64,000 bases of DNA from Megamerina dolium (taxonomy: Eukaryota > Arthropoda > Insecta > Diptera > Megamerinidae). The stretch covers positions 47,673,821 to 47,737,820 of the forward strand of contig OY978529.1 in the NCBI GenBank assembly GCA_963854835.1, in the 5' to 3' direction. Both the position numbers and the translations under genes were made by a program. Positions within the stretch are counted from its first letter, which is position 1, and each line of letters starts with the position of its first letter. The notes under the pieces were generated by a model. The model was not told the DNA's origin. It made no database searches and saw only the letters and a program-made list of their open reading frames with translations. Positions 46,992 to 59,180 of the stretch are shown here, in pieces.

Positions 46992-48351
46992 ATGTCAACT
47001 ATTGTAACGAGAGATGAATGCGAGCAAATTTTGATTCAATTATCAAACGAGAAGAAGACAACAGCGAAGGTGCAATTGAAGGATTTTCTATTAAAGACTG
47101 CTGGAAATGCTGTAGGCTTTTTGGGAGACTATTTCTATTTGCATTTAGATTATATGAGCCATGGTGATGATCAGGTGAGACAATGTAAAACGTTGAAAAT
47201 GTTTGCCTATTTTTAGGCTGAGTATATTTCACTTTTATACTTATAGCGGATCTCTGAACATCATATTCGACTTTTTGTTAAATCATTACCAGAACAAAAT
47301 ACAGAACTATCGAAAAAGGAAATCTTTTTAAAGGAAGTTAACCTCTATAATACACTGTTGAAAGACTTGCAGACTTATTGTAAGCAATTGTTTATATTAT
47401 TGATATTTTTTTGCATCGGTTTTATATACACAAAACATTTCAGCTGCATCAGTTTGGTGTCCCAAAGTTTATTTTACACGCGATGATCTGATTGTGTTGC
47501 AAGATCTAAATGATTTAGGTTATCGACTTGAAGAAGATGTACACAAAAGTTTCAACGCAACTGAAATGAAACCAGTTTTACGGGCCCTTGCGGCTTTACA
47601 TGCTTCCAGTATAGTATTCGAAGTGAAAAATCAAGTGAATATTGGAATACAATATGAACGAATGTTGTTCGAAATAACAGTATCACCAAATATAGCATGG
47701 TACGAAACGGGATTAAGAGCGGTCAAAGCTGTCTTAGCAGTTCATCCTAAATATCAATCGCATATGATGCAGAATTTAATAGAAACACAATTGGATAATT
47801 GTTTAATGAGCATTTATGACATGGTGGGACCATCTAAAAAATTATGCAATGTACTTTGTCACCGTGATCCATGGTGCGGTAACATTTTATTCGATCAAAT
47901 GTCAAATCGTAATGAAAAATCGGCAATGCTTGTCGATTTCCAAACTTGTCGCTATTGCCCACCTTGCATTGATGTAATTTTCACGATTTATATGAACTTA
48001 AGCAAAGAGGAAAGAAAATTAAGAGAAATGGACTACATTAAGTTCTATTATAAATGTTTTACGGAAAATTTGCAACAATTCGACGTAAATGCAAACCAAT
48101 ACTTACCTGAATCTGAATTACTGAGTTCATATCAAGCGCGAAGATTATTTGGATGTGTATATAAGATTCTTGCGACCACTATATTGAGAGTACCAGTAAC
48201 GTTCATGACAAACGAGTACAGATATGTTGATCGTTCAAAACAGGTCATAGAATACATGCAGGAGAATAGTGCATTTCGGATTGATATGGAAGAAGGCATT
48301 GAAGATATGATGGAATTAATTATGGAATTTGATTATCGTAATAAATCTTAA
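46992..48351 (+). CDS. Ecdysteroid-kinase-like protein (EcKL), copy 2
   Basis: Three exons, 46992-47174, 47247-47379 and 47444-48351, give 407 aa. The first exon ends after GFLGDYFYLHLDY...DDQ, exactly 61 codons, as in copy 3. Catalytic motifs: CHRDPWCGN (H245, D247, N252) and MLVDFQTCRY (D270), all present. The lysine in LFVKSLP (exon 2) is the probable ATP contact. Same inferred role as copy 1. Oriented away from copy 1, and convergent with copy 3 across a 2.8-kb gap. Confidence 0.93.
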
Positions 48352-48786
48352 TACCGTAAAAAACATATTTTTAAAATCTTTTTTTTTCTACAAATTAACC
48401 CATCGTATACTCATGATACAAGAGTACAATCAGGGTGTGATCGTTCAACTCCCACACAGAGCAACCATAAGAACGATTATAGGATATGATAGTAGCAGCT
48501 ATTGTTTTACATAATTCACATTTCCCTGTGAGACAGCCACATTTGGTATGCTGCTCAGTGGCTTGATCAGTGGAACTCATCGATTTTGATGAATATGGCT
48601 TCATTTAGCATTAAACTGTCCATGTGAAATAAGTTTGAAAAAATTTTTTGGCAAAAACCCTCTACATCGCTCGTAAAATTCCACCATATTTCATTAAAGT
48701 GAATATCAGTTTATCTCAAGAGAAATGAAAAATCGCTATAATTCACACTTCTTTAGTTCTTTTAGTACGTCAAAACTTACGACTTA
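48352..48786. other. 3' flank of kinase-like gene 2
   Basis: No gene recognised. Confidence 0.4.
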
Positions 48787-49279
48787 TAGCCTAGACAGAC
48801 GGCAGCGTTAATCCGGATTACCGGCGCACTTAATCCGAATAAAATATTTACTGACAGACGGCAGTATTGCGGATTAACTAAACGGCTGATTGCTGTTTTA
48901 TTAGGTCTGCTCACTTACATTACTATCACTATCAATTTCTGTCATCTGTCACTCTCGATATGAGAAAATCTACAAGAAGTACGTGAACTGAAAACTATCA
49001 GAAACTTGTAAATTGACATTGACAGCTGGATTTATGTGTTCGCCAACGCCTTTCATGTTCAAAACTGTTAAGAATTGTTGAAAGTTTTTTATAAGCGAAC
49101 ACACCTAATATTTTGTAAAATGGATCCAGAAAAATTCACAATAGAAAATTTTCAGCAGTGTTGCCATCACAAATTGCCCTAATCCTCTTTTATTTTGAGA
49201 ATTAACTCATAGAGTTAATGCCCGAGTTAATTCGAATTAACTCGGTAATCCGGAATTAGGCTGCCATCTGTCTAGGCTA
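48787..49279. mobile_element. Harbinger-like MITE, about 493 bp
   Basis: Ends tagcctagacaga.ggcagc and its complement gctgcca.ctgtctaggcta form inverted repeats of about 36 bp with a few mismatches (atccggattacc continues the match). TTA flanks both sides (48784-48786 and 49280-49282), the target duplication of PIF/Harbinger elements. No coding frame. Confidence 0.72.
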
Positions 49280-49690
49280 TTACTTACTTACTTGTACTTT
49301 TGGATACAAAGTCAATTTGAAAATTTTATACAACAACTTCTTCGAGTTTTGTCCACGCATTCGAAACACGGGATCGACGCTCTGCGAGCGGGTCCATTTT
49401 CTAGTGGGTAACAATAACGCGAAAAGTGGGAGTGCCACATCTACTACACTAAACGTCTACTATAGCTTTACTATGTCACCATATTTTGCTTTAAAATGCT
49501 GTAACTTAAATATTTTAAACGTTTTCAAGAATTTTAATCTACGCTCGAGCCTGCTATAAAAATTACAAGACTAGTCTGCAGGATCAATATTTGCAGAGAA
49601 TGTGCCACTTGGAACATGTTCATAATTTTCAAATATGAGACGTTAATTTTAGTTAGTAAATAAATCAAAGCAATAGTGAATTTATTAAAC
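49280..49690. other. Noncoding spacer
   Basis: No recognised gene. Confidence 0.35.
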
Positions 49691-50180
49691 ATGAATAATG
49701 ACACTATTACAAATATAGTGGAAGCACATTGCGAAAATTTTGTATTAGATAAAAATAATAAATCCGAGAATACGTCATTGCAAAATGCGTTAATAGATAA
49801 ACTTAAATACTTGAACTTATCTAGTAGTGATAATTGTACGAAAAAGCAACAACAAAGTCACAGACGTAGTGTACAGCCGTTGTAGGCGCTGTGTTTGTTT
49901 AACATGCTACTCAATTCCAGTGTTACCAATCACTTTCAAATTTTCTATTATCAAAAAGAAGTTAGTGTTGGCGAGTGAGATAAGATGTCTGTCTGAAGAA
50001 CAATACACAAATAAGATACGATACGCGAAAAGCTTTTTAATTAACATAAAAATAATAGGAATAATTTTTCCAGAGTATTCTTTAGTTTCGCAATCAAATA
50101 AGCAGATCTGGTTCGTTCGAAATTTATATACATATAATCTCCAAATCCAAAGAACTCTGACAATAGATATCAACTTCTAA
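49691..50180 (+). pseudogene. Possible DTWD1-like (tRNA aminocarboxypropyltransferase) relic
   Basis: An ATG at 49691 opens MNNDTITNIVEAHCENFVLD... to LKYLNLSSSDNCTK and then stops. The next frame continues with YSRCRRCVCLTCYSIPVLPI, which resembles the C..C...C.C.....LP zinc-like motif opening the DTW domain of DTWD1 proteins. The DTW core itself is not visible afterwards. A one-base indel could have broken a small gene. Similarity is from memory and weak. Confidence 0.3.
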
Positions 50181-50387
50181 TGATCATCACTACGCGTTTC
50201 TGCCACTGTCAGTGTTTGGACAATTAACAGCCGAATTATGTAAAACGCAACGAGACGAATCACTTTTTCTTGTGTGCATTTTGTTTTTGTATTTTGGATA
50301 CGAGTAGAAAAAAAATTAAAATGCAAACAAATCAAAGTGATTCGTCGCGTCGCGTTTTACATAATTCGGCATTAAGAATCGAAAACC

Positions 50388-50634
50388 TCTTTTTCATGGT
50401 AAATTGTTACTGCTGGAAGAATTGCCGATAGGCAGGCATCTTTGTGAAAGAAAAAAAATGGCAAATGGTATTAGTATTGCCGGATGAATTTCCGGCAATT
50501 GTTTGGCGAAAGAGGAATACTTTTTTTTAAGAAATATCTTTTCGACAATAAAATTGCGCTTCAGCTGGGATTTGAAGCCACGACCTGTAGATCAAAGAAA
50601 GGGCGACGCATTAACCACTGAGCTACGGCACCCA
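50388..50634 (-). mobile_element. tRNA-derived SINE copy with internal partial duplication
   Basis: The head is intact at the right end (complement of ...accactgagctacggcaccca) with a B-box-like region near 50572. Part of the body (gaattgccgata / gaatttccggcaattg) occurs twice. Tail missing. Confidence 0.7.
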
Positions 50635-51181
50635 TTACATACTCCCAAGTGTACTGAAAATGTTATTTAACAATTAATCGTAAAATTGATGATGTTAACA
50701 AGTTTTGAAATATGTTTCCGTGTTATACTACTGTCACTTGAGAAGTTTGTTAAATTTATTTTCATAGTGATAACGCCATAATAAAAAGTACAAGATACAA
50801 TAATAAAAAGAAAAAAACGTTAACTTAGACTCAAGACTTTCATTTACATTCGTTTACATGCAGAGTTACATTCACAGATATTTAAAAATAACTGCTAATT
50901 GTTTTAGTTTTATATTTATTTCCATAAAGATTGTATATACATGATCATAAATAAGCACTATGATGATTATTTTTAGAAATTTTATCTATAGACAATTGAG
51001 AAAACAACTTCTCACGAGATTAGAAAATTTTATCAAATTTGTGTACTGCTCGTGACATACATATATGTATATGTATATTGACTTTAAAAATAATGCAATC
51101 ACAAAAAATTTAGTTGATAACATTTTCAAAATGAATTTTAGAATATGAAATTCAGTTCATGCGCCTATAAATAAAGATTTC
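50635..51181. other. 3' flank of kinase-like gene 3
   Basis: AT-rich, no gene recognised. Confidence 0.4.
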
Positions 51182-52630
51182 CTATATGAAATCCCGCTGT
51201 AATAAGTAGTCAAGCAATTCTTCGACCGGAGTCATTATGGCATTTTTATATGCTGGTTCAATGGCAATGATTCTCAAAAATAACTGCTCTCGTTCGGTAT
51301 TCATATAGTGATCAAAATTCTTTTGTTCCTCTGCACGAATTTTATTGGACAGCCCATTAGGCATCTTAAGCAGTGGTTCACATATGGCCCACAATATTAA
51401 AACAGCTAAACGTGCATTTTCAACATCTTGTAAAAATTCCTCTTTAGATATTAAATCCTCCGCGATGTGTAGATCCATTAGAGATTCCCTAAGCGATGAG
51501 TGATAATAATCCAGAGAGTTATTGTAGATCTGCTGTCTTTGCTCTGGAGAATAATTTATGTAGAGAAAGAAAAGTACATCAATCCCTGGTGGACTATATC
51601 GAGTTAGTTGAAAGTCAACAATACAACAATCTACGGGTTGCTCAGTGTCATTGTTGAATTTAAAAAATAAATTCCGATCCCATGTATCCCGATGACAGAG
51701 TACGTTTTTAAATCGTTTTGATGGTTTTGTCAATAGTTCGGCATTGCAGAGAATATCGTATAGCTTTTCGTGGATAAATTTTTGACTTTTCACATCTTGA
51801 AATTTTGTGCTCATTTTGGCGAGAAATATTATACCCTAAAAGTATGAATGTATTTAAAATGTATTCGAGTATTATTCGCATGTTATTCGTCAACACCTTT
51901 ATGCCAGCCACATACCACTCATTGTTCATAGTGAGCTGTATTTCAAAGAGGACATCTTGAAATTTCTCTCCAATATTTATATTCGCTTCCAATTCCCATG
52001 CCAGACTAGCAGCATGTAGTTTAGCCAAATGCTTTAATGCCAACTTATAGTGATTAATTGTGTAGGTTTCGCCAACAGCCAGTTGGCGGTAATTTTTCGT
52101 TGACAGATCTTCCAGTACAATTAAATCATTGCGGGTGTAATAACATTCGGGAAACAGTTTAGATGAAACTAATTGATTACACAAAACACAGATAGTTATA
52201 GAATAGGTAAATCACATGTAAAATTCTCACCATATTTTTGTACATTTGGCAAAATATCTGTATACACTCGTGTCTCTTTCTTAAAAAATCCTTTACGTTC
52301 ACATTCATCCTTGTGATATTCATTCGATATGGGGATGCTTTTCACAAAATACTGCAAACACTTTTCTCCATCTTTTTCACTCTACATACACATACATTTG
52401 GAATTTTATATGCGAAATTATTACATTATGCATAGATTATGTCGCACCTTATCTTCTAAACAAACATTCAAAATATAGTATTCACCCATAAAGCCCACTA
52501 AATCGTTGGAGCCACGTTTAACGGCATAACTTTTCAATTTGATGTCATTCAGATCTTCAGTTTTCATATGATTGCGTACAATTTGTAGGCATTCCATAGA
52601 ATTGAGTATTTTGACCGAACCTATATCCAT
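51182..52630 (-). CDS. Ecdysteroid-kinase-like protein (EcKL), copy 3
   Basis: Four exons in minus order, 52630-52448, 52381-52231, 52168-51897 and 51835-51182, give 419 aa. Exon 1 (61 codons) ends GFMGEYYILNVCLEDK, the same position as in copy 2, so copies 2 and 3 share that intron by descent. Key parts: LQYFVKSIP (probable ATP lysine), CHRDTWDRN (H250, D252, N257) and CIVDFQLTRY (D276). The last intron is only 61 bp. All motifs are intact. Substrate unknown, cytosolic kinase by family. Confidence 0.93.
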
Positions 52631-53316
52631 AATTCGATCTTATCCACTAGACTGTTATAGTAATACTACCGAATACTATGAGAAATTGTATACACACATG
52701 CATCACACTTACTTACTTATCTGAGCGATAGCATAATGGATTGCTGATAGAGAAAGTCGTCATACACAATGATCTTCACATTTTCAATGATCACCCTATT
52801 GTAAGAGAAATATTGATTGTTGCACTTGAGCGAAAAACGTACATTCAAAAGCTTCAAATCGTTCACTTTTTTGAGTTGTGCTAATCTTTCTCTGAATACG
52901 AAGCGTTTTAGTAGTACATACAGTAGTCTATCGTCATGAAAATGTATAACTCTTTATTTCGTAAGCTCATATTTGAAAAATACTTTAATGGTAGGTAGAA
53001 AATTTAAAGCTCTTGCTCTATTACGAGTATCTGCCATACATACATGTGCACGTACATACGTAAAGTAAGCTTATTATGGCATACGAGTAATGTAAAATAT
53101 TCATTTTAGCCTTGATTCAATTAAACACTTAATGGGTATTTGCTGCAGTAATACATTAACATGAAAAAAAAAATAAGATTTAAAGAAGAACAAGAAGAAG
53201 AAAAAAACAATTTTTTGTTATAATCACAATTTTAAAAGTTGTTATACTGGTTCTTTTTAATACTATATATTGTATGTATGTATATCTACAATACACCATT
53301 TCGAAAATGTTATTAT
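52631..53316. other. Spacer between kinase-like gene 3 and the transporter
   Basis: Promoter side of kinase gene 3 and 3' side of the transporter; nothing else recognised. Confidence 0.4.
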
Positions 53317-53415
53317 TTACTCAGTCCAAAGATCGTCAGCGTCAATATCATCATCAAAATCTCTGACATTAAAATCCTCATTGGCCAAATCTTCAACCTC
53401 TGAGGAGTCCGATTG
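53317..53415 (-). other. Candidate readthrough extension of the transporter
   Basis: Directly after the TGA at 53418-53416 the same frame stays open for 32 codons to TAA (53319-53317). It reads QSDSSEVEDLANEDF then a run rich in D and E ending DDLWTE. The stop context is TGA-C, known to be leaky in flies. A splice explanation would need an intron of about 20 bases, too short. Could also be a recent stop mutation. Confidence 0.5.
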
Positions 53416-56400
53416 TCACCTGTTACCATTAATACGTGTTGGTATGGTCACAATTCCCTTTGGTGGACGAGGTAAACATATTGTTGTCGTCTTCATGGAA
53501 ACACTCGGTATTAATTGCTCATTAATTGTGGTATTGTGATTAAAGCAATTGCAACACCAATTATCACAACGCACTAACATTACTAGACCCGCCAATAACC
53601 AAAATATAATGGCGGGCCATGAATACAGTGCACAAGCGGAAAATAATACTATTGCCAATTGTATGCATGTGCAACTGATCACAGGACTAATGTTGATAAC
53701 ACTGCTGCTGGTGTGTTTGGGAATGAATGTCATCATTAAACTAACGACGACCGCACCTATATGAAATATATGTAGTTTGGTTAAAAAACAAGCGTGCTAA
53801 GAATATTATGTAAATTTTACCAGTACAACCAGTTATGGCTACGGTTGCCCATCGTATAGTGATCCCGATCACCGTTAATGCATTGCCAATGCCAATCATG
53901 ACCATCGCGCATATAGAGACTCTCCAAGAAGTCAAAGATGGCACTCTCATTGTGTGTTCCATTGGCCCAGCAGTGGTTACCTACATTTACAAATTACATT
54001 CCATGTATTATGAATTGAAAATACAGAATAATGGTTAACTTGCTTTGATTTTCTGTCGATATTCATCCACTATGGCGTCTATATCGGTCGAAGTTTCTGT
54101 ATCAGAATTGTCAAATTTTTCAGGATACTCAAAATCGGAAGGCTAAAAAAATCAAACATCAATTTACAAATAATTTACATTTAGATATGTTCATTGTAAC
54201 AATGTACCAGTGGTTCAGCATCGGAAATGATTGCAGATTCAATGTCTCGGGCCTCTCTTTGTGGACACGGTGATGACGGTTCGCCCAATAAAAGCCACTC
54301 TTTTTCAACTTCCTGCTTATTTTTATGTTCTACCTTCGGTTTCTTAAATCTTGTTTTCTGTTTTGACAAACTGAGATTCCACAAACTTCTCCTATGTCGT
54401 CTGTTAGATGTGGAATTATTCTCCATCATAGCATCAGTCGATAGGCGACTATAGGACATTATAGAGTCGGAATCTTTAAATCAACAAGATTAAATTTGCA
54501 AATTCAAAACATTACTCGACGAATCAACAAACTCACTATATGGTTGCAGAAATTTTGGCCTAAATGGCGTATAGAGCAGATAGAATGCACGAATGAATCC
54601 TGCTGTCAAATGGCTTGCCGCTAGAGTATAAACTAAATTCTGCATCGGACATGCAAAAGATAACATTGCACAAAGACTTCCTGATAATGAATTCCATTTC
54701 AAAACAGTTCATATACAATTGCACACATGCACGTACCTCCAATAAATATGGCCAATATTGGATTGCCACTTTCAGAGCTCTCATAACTTATTTGCTTCGA
54801 TAGTAATTTCCATTCAGATGTTGCAAAACGAACGACAATATTGTAGAGCTCCTGAAACAACTCTAATAGTGCTCCAGAACATGTTAGCATAAGAAGGCAC
54901 GCAGCTGCTGGAATTAACTTATGAAAATTATTTTCGTCCAGTATATTAAACAGAGGAACGGCAAAGTATTCCGTTAAAGGTCTAAAGAAGAGCAAAATCT
55001 TTTTGAATATATTCACATGGTGTTCGAAATACGAAAATTAGTTGAGTACTTACTTGTAGTGCACTATTGTGGAAAGGCAACAAACGGTTAACAGCAATGA
55101 TACGGCAACAAATGTATTTAGTAATAATCCTGCAAAACGTTGCAATCCGATATGATCGCTTGGATATACAAATGTGAGCAGTGCTGCGCTAGTTAACAAC
55201 TAAATGTGGAATAAACGGAGAATTATGCTTGCGTTGAGTGTGGTATTTACTTGCTGTTTCATACATACGCTGTTTAAGCCATTTGGTAAAAATAAATTTT
55301 GCATCCACTCTTTAAAATCGCCATTCCACCATCCAACTGTACTCAGCACCATATTCAAACCAAATACGCCCAGAGACATGATAACGCTGAAAGCCTTTGT
55401 GTGCTGCAGATGGAAATAGTGTTTAATAATACGATGTGACATGAAGATCGGGTAGATCATCGGGATTCCAAGAAGTATTCATATAGACCGATAGTTTACC
55501 TAAAATATAGACAAATGGCAAATATTTTCTGAATCGAATGCAACCATTTTGGTGGAAATTTCTCCAAATTCTCTTCCAATGAAATGTAGCCCAAATCAAA
55601 TTAAACGTTCAACTGCTTAATGCTTAACTGCTTAAATGTTAAGACGTTTTCTTCGTATATTAGGCTTCATATTAAGTGAAAACGGCAGTGTGAAATTTGC
55701 AAAAATACCCGAAATGTGGGATTGGATGTAAAAAACCGAAAAATTTTATACTCCCGAAATGTTCTAACATATAATTTATTTTGACTTGGGCTACATTTTA
55801 TTGGAGATGTCCCCGATCGTCTCCGGGTTCTTCATATCATATCTCATGATATGAAGAACCCAGTTAGGGTTCTTCATATCATGAAACGGGAAACATGAAA
55901 AAAGTAACTTGAAACTTTCGGGCGCAGTTTCTTGAAAACGCATACATTGTGTTGGAATATTTGCCATTCATATACGATTTAGGTATACTATCGACCTATA
56001 TATAATACATTACTTTTGGAAACCTAAACGGTTGGAGAAAAAGAAATCCATTATTGTATTTGTTGCCAATTGAAAGCGTAACTTCACAATGTGTCTCTCA
56101 GAAAGAGTTATGTTCCGTATTTGTGAAAAACTGCACTAGCGATTTTCAAAATCTTCTCTAACTAAGGAAGCTTTGCAACTATAAAAAATAAATTAAATGC
56201 TTGAAGGCAAACCCGTATTTTAAGATAGATTCGTCAAAAGCAAGCTCCCGGAGCTTTTGGCGACTCACTGTATACGGCTGTATTCTTTTGAAGGATTTTG
56301 TTTGATAAGGAAGGGTTTATCGAATATTTTCAGGGATTTATTGATCCACACAATTTAGCAAACAAGTAATGGATTTCTTTTCACCAAAACTGATATAATC

Positions 56401-57022
56401 AAAGAAATAAGAAATCTAGGTACCTCTAAGCCGAGCATAAACATACATGTAACTAAAAATACGATTGCAACACCTAAAACATCCGGCCATATCTCATTTG
56501 GCGGAGAGTTTCTTCCTAGAAATGTACAATATTACGATTAAAATATCACATATAAATAGGAATCATTAACAATTATGGATCACTGAATTGTAGAAAAAAT
56601 GTTTTATTTTGTAAAAACTTACCTAATATTAAAATTCGCGCCAAACCGCCTGTCATCGTATCCAAGCATGCACTTAATGTGCGCACTAAAATGCTACAAG
56701 CGCACAGGACAGCTAAAGCATCTAACCATGTAGCTAAAAAGAGGCAACCAAAGTCGAATTTATTACTGGCACGTACATAAGGCATCTGTAGAGAACGTAA
56801 ACTGGATTTGCATCGCGCTATAACACAATAAATATTGAGATTTTAAAGATAATGAGCAAATTTTAACATTACCTACCTGCAATCGCACCATAAACTGTTG
56901 CTAAAATTGTCGCAAAAGCAACATTCGGTGCACATGCTTCATTATATACCACGATATAGGTGATAACTGCTGATCCTAATGCTAATCGACCACCGCTACC
57001 ATTGAAAAGAGAATTGAAAATA
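53416..57022 (-). CDS. Divergent SLC7 cationic-amino-acid-transporter-like protein (5' end missing)
   Basis: Eleven exons in minus order: 57022-56877, 56817-56623, 56515-56424, 55403-55269, 55199-55054, 54981-54737, 54680-54537, 54473-54208, 54142-54044, 53980-53821, 53756-53416, all phase-consistent, 656 aa without the N-terminus. Many membrane helices are visible. Order matches SLC7/CAT proteins: LALGSAVITYIVVYN (helix 1 region), CLFLATWLDALAVLCACS, WPDVLGVAIVFLV, FSVIMSLGVFGLN, LLTSAALLTFVYPS, GGSLCAMLSFACPMQNLVYTLAA, a charged cytosolic loop of about 120 residues, then the final helices (VSICAMVMIGIGN, IIFWLLAGLVMLV). The substrate-binding glycine motif of helix 1 is not canonical, so transport activity or specificity may differ; it may be SLC7A14-like. 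The intron 54043-53981 has a GC donor (AAA/GCAAGT). Confidence 0.85.
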
Positions 57023-57042
57023 CTGTTGTTTCGTAAGGTGAA

Positions 57043-57064
57043 AGAGAGAGAGAGAGAGAGAGAG
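57043..57064. repeat. (AG)n microsatellite
   Basis: About 11 AG units just upstream (minus strand) of the first certain transporter exon; on that strand it forms a pyrimidine tract. Confidence 0.9.
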
Positions 57065-57068
57065 TGAG

Positions 57069-59039
57069 AGAAAGAGAGTTATTATATTAAAATGTTTTTG
57101 GTAACAGATCTAAGCATTTTCACAAAAGTACACTATGATTTATAGCCTAGCCACTCATATATGCAAAATCACTTCATATGTCAGTTGTGACAAACAACTG
57201 AATCTCAAAGGACACTAAATTTTGCTCGCCATTATTAAAATTATTTGTTTTTTCTATTTTGATACAGTTACAGTAGGCATTATCAAGTTTATTGCCAACA
57301 ATCAGGTACAATTATTAAGCGGTAGCAGTGTCTGTACGATTTCAATTGTATGTTACAATATCATTAGGGTACTACTGTAATATTTATGAATCGATATCAA
57401 TATTTACAATTTTGTTTAATTAATAATTATTATTTATACTTATTTAGGCTTCATATTGCATTGCAAATTTATAAGTTTGGTAATTATGTACTTATGTACG
57501 TATTCTATAGTTTTGTAAATATCTATTTTAAACTGGTTTTCAAGATTGTTCTACGAGTAGTTATGGAAATAACCATATAATATTTACTATACGTATTCAT
57601 ATATTCAATTTAGTATTTTTCCTAATGTTATTTTTATTTTATTATTATTATTTTTTTGCTAAAATTCAGAAGAATACAATGCTGCAATAGCTTTTTTTAG
57701 AAAGAAGTTTCTGAATTTCAATTTGAGCAAAATTATGGTATTTTATTCAGAATTTATGCACAGAAATTTAATTTTAGATATTATATAATTGTTGATAATT
57801 ACTGAACTGATATTTTTTTTTTGAGAAAGAATTAAGTTTGGTAAAACTGAAACTTAGATAACCTGCACAATGAAACAGACAGAGACACAAGGTTTTAGTT
57901 CAATAACTTATTGTGCGAAACCAAATCAAACCTTTGTATTGAAGTATGGTATTCGTGAATTCCTGTTCTCACAATCATTAATTTATTGACAGACATAATT
58001 TTAATTTGAGAGTGCAAAAATGTTTTAAACACGATTTTGTGTTGCACTTGGTCAGACCTACAACCATCACGGGGTGGTAGAGTGTATTATTATTATTACT
58101 TCTTTTTTTGTTTTTTTTTTTGGTAGCACCGTATTGTCAATTACTGCCCACTGACGATAACATTCATGTTACATTTTATTTTCGAAACAAATTGGCTGAT
58201 TTCCAAAACGTACTAATGTAATTAAAAATGTACATTGCATAAATATCGAAGTCAAATTTCTGCACTGGAATATTTCTATCCAGTTTTCTTTATTCCTTTT
58301 GCAGTTTTCGAATTCTATATATAATTAATAAATTAATTATTCTTTTGTGCTCTTATTGTTAGTGAGATACGAAGGACTAAAGACTCGAATCGAACAACTC
58401 TAAGAAATTTAAAGAACAAAATACTTTCCAGACCTCTTTTAATTTTTCATCTCTTGTCGTCGAATTCGATTTTGAATATTGAAAAATATTGCTTCAAACT
58501 TCCAAATGATGCATTGATACAATAGATACCCAAAGCCAAATATTTTAAATACAAATTATAAACGGTTGATATGTGAGTGTTAATATCCATCGAATCTTTT
58601 AATCAGTCACGCTCAAATGATTTCAGTTTTAAATTATTTTTTTACGACTCTACTCATTCAATATACACTCTATCACCACCCTCATCAAAGTAGAGCCTGA
58701 AAAATCGTCGAACATTAAGTAGTTGGGATCGCCTTATATATTGAAGAACTGTATTGAGAAAAAGGCTGTGTGAATTTTTGGCAATACTTGCAACACACCT
58801 AGCGTTCCAGCAGCCATTTTGCGTATAAATATTACGCAACATAAGTGTCACATAATTCAACACTGCAGATTGTACGCGATAGCATCGACATCACGTTCAC
58901 GTTAATAATTTACAATGTTACAGCAAAGATCAACTGAGTATCAATAGCAATGTTGCAATCAGACAACAAGATTTGCAATATTACGGCAATTATTACGTAG
59001 TTCGAACGCATCCAAAAATCGACGTGAAAGTTTGTGCTT
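57069..59039. other. Noncoding stretch, possible intron of the transporter gene
   Basis: AT-rich, no supported gene. If the exon at 62750-62811 is real, this is intron. Confidence 0.35.
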
Positions 59040-59180
59040 GTTGCATGTCTACGGACCCCACGATAAAGCCATCAGTGTTCATGAATTTCTAGTGAAAATT
59101 CAGATCGAATACTTAATCACCCAATGTATTTGCCAGATTTAAAATCGTTAGACTTTTTCAATTCACAAAATGAAAATGGG
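59040..59180 (+). mobile_element. Degenerate mariner transposase fragment
   Basis: Plus-strand frames show HDKAISVHEFLVKIQIEYL and, after a frameshift, NHPMYLPDLKSLDFFNSQ. These resemble the mariner segment HTALSVREFLAKKNI...HPPYSPDLAPCDFFLF. It is badly decayed and no inverted repeats were found. Confidence 0.55.

Noticed and set aside
55480..55610. Minus-strand open segment (ISLEENLEKFPPKWLHS...) ending at a donor-like AG/gtaaac within a transporter intron
   Set aside because: No acceptor or ATG can open it after the in-frame TAA, and the flanking exons (MLGLE and HTKAFSV) join in phase without it.
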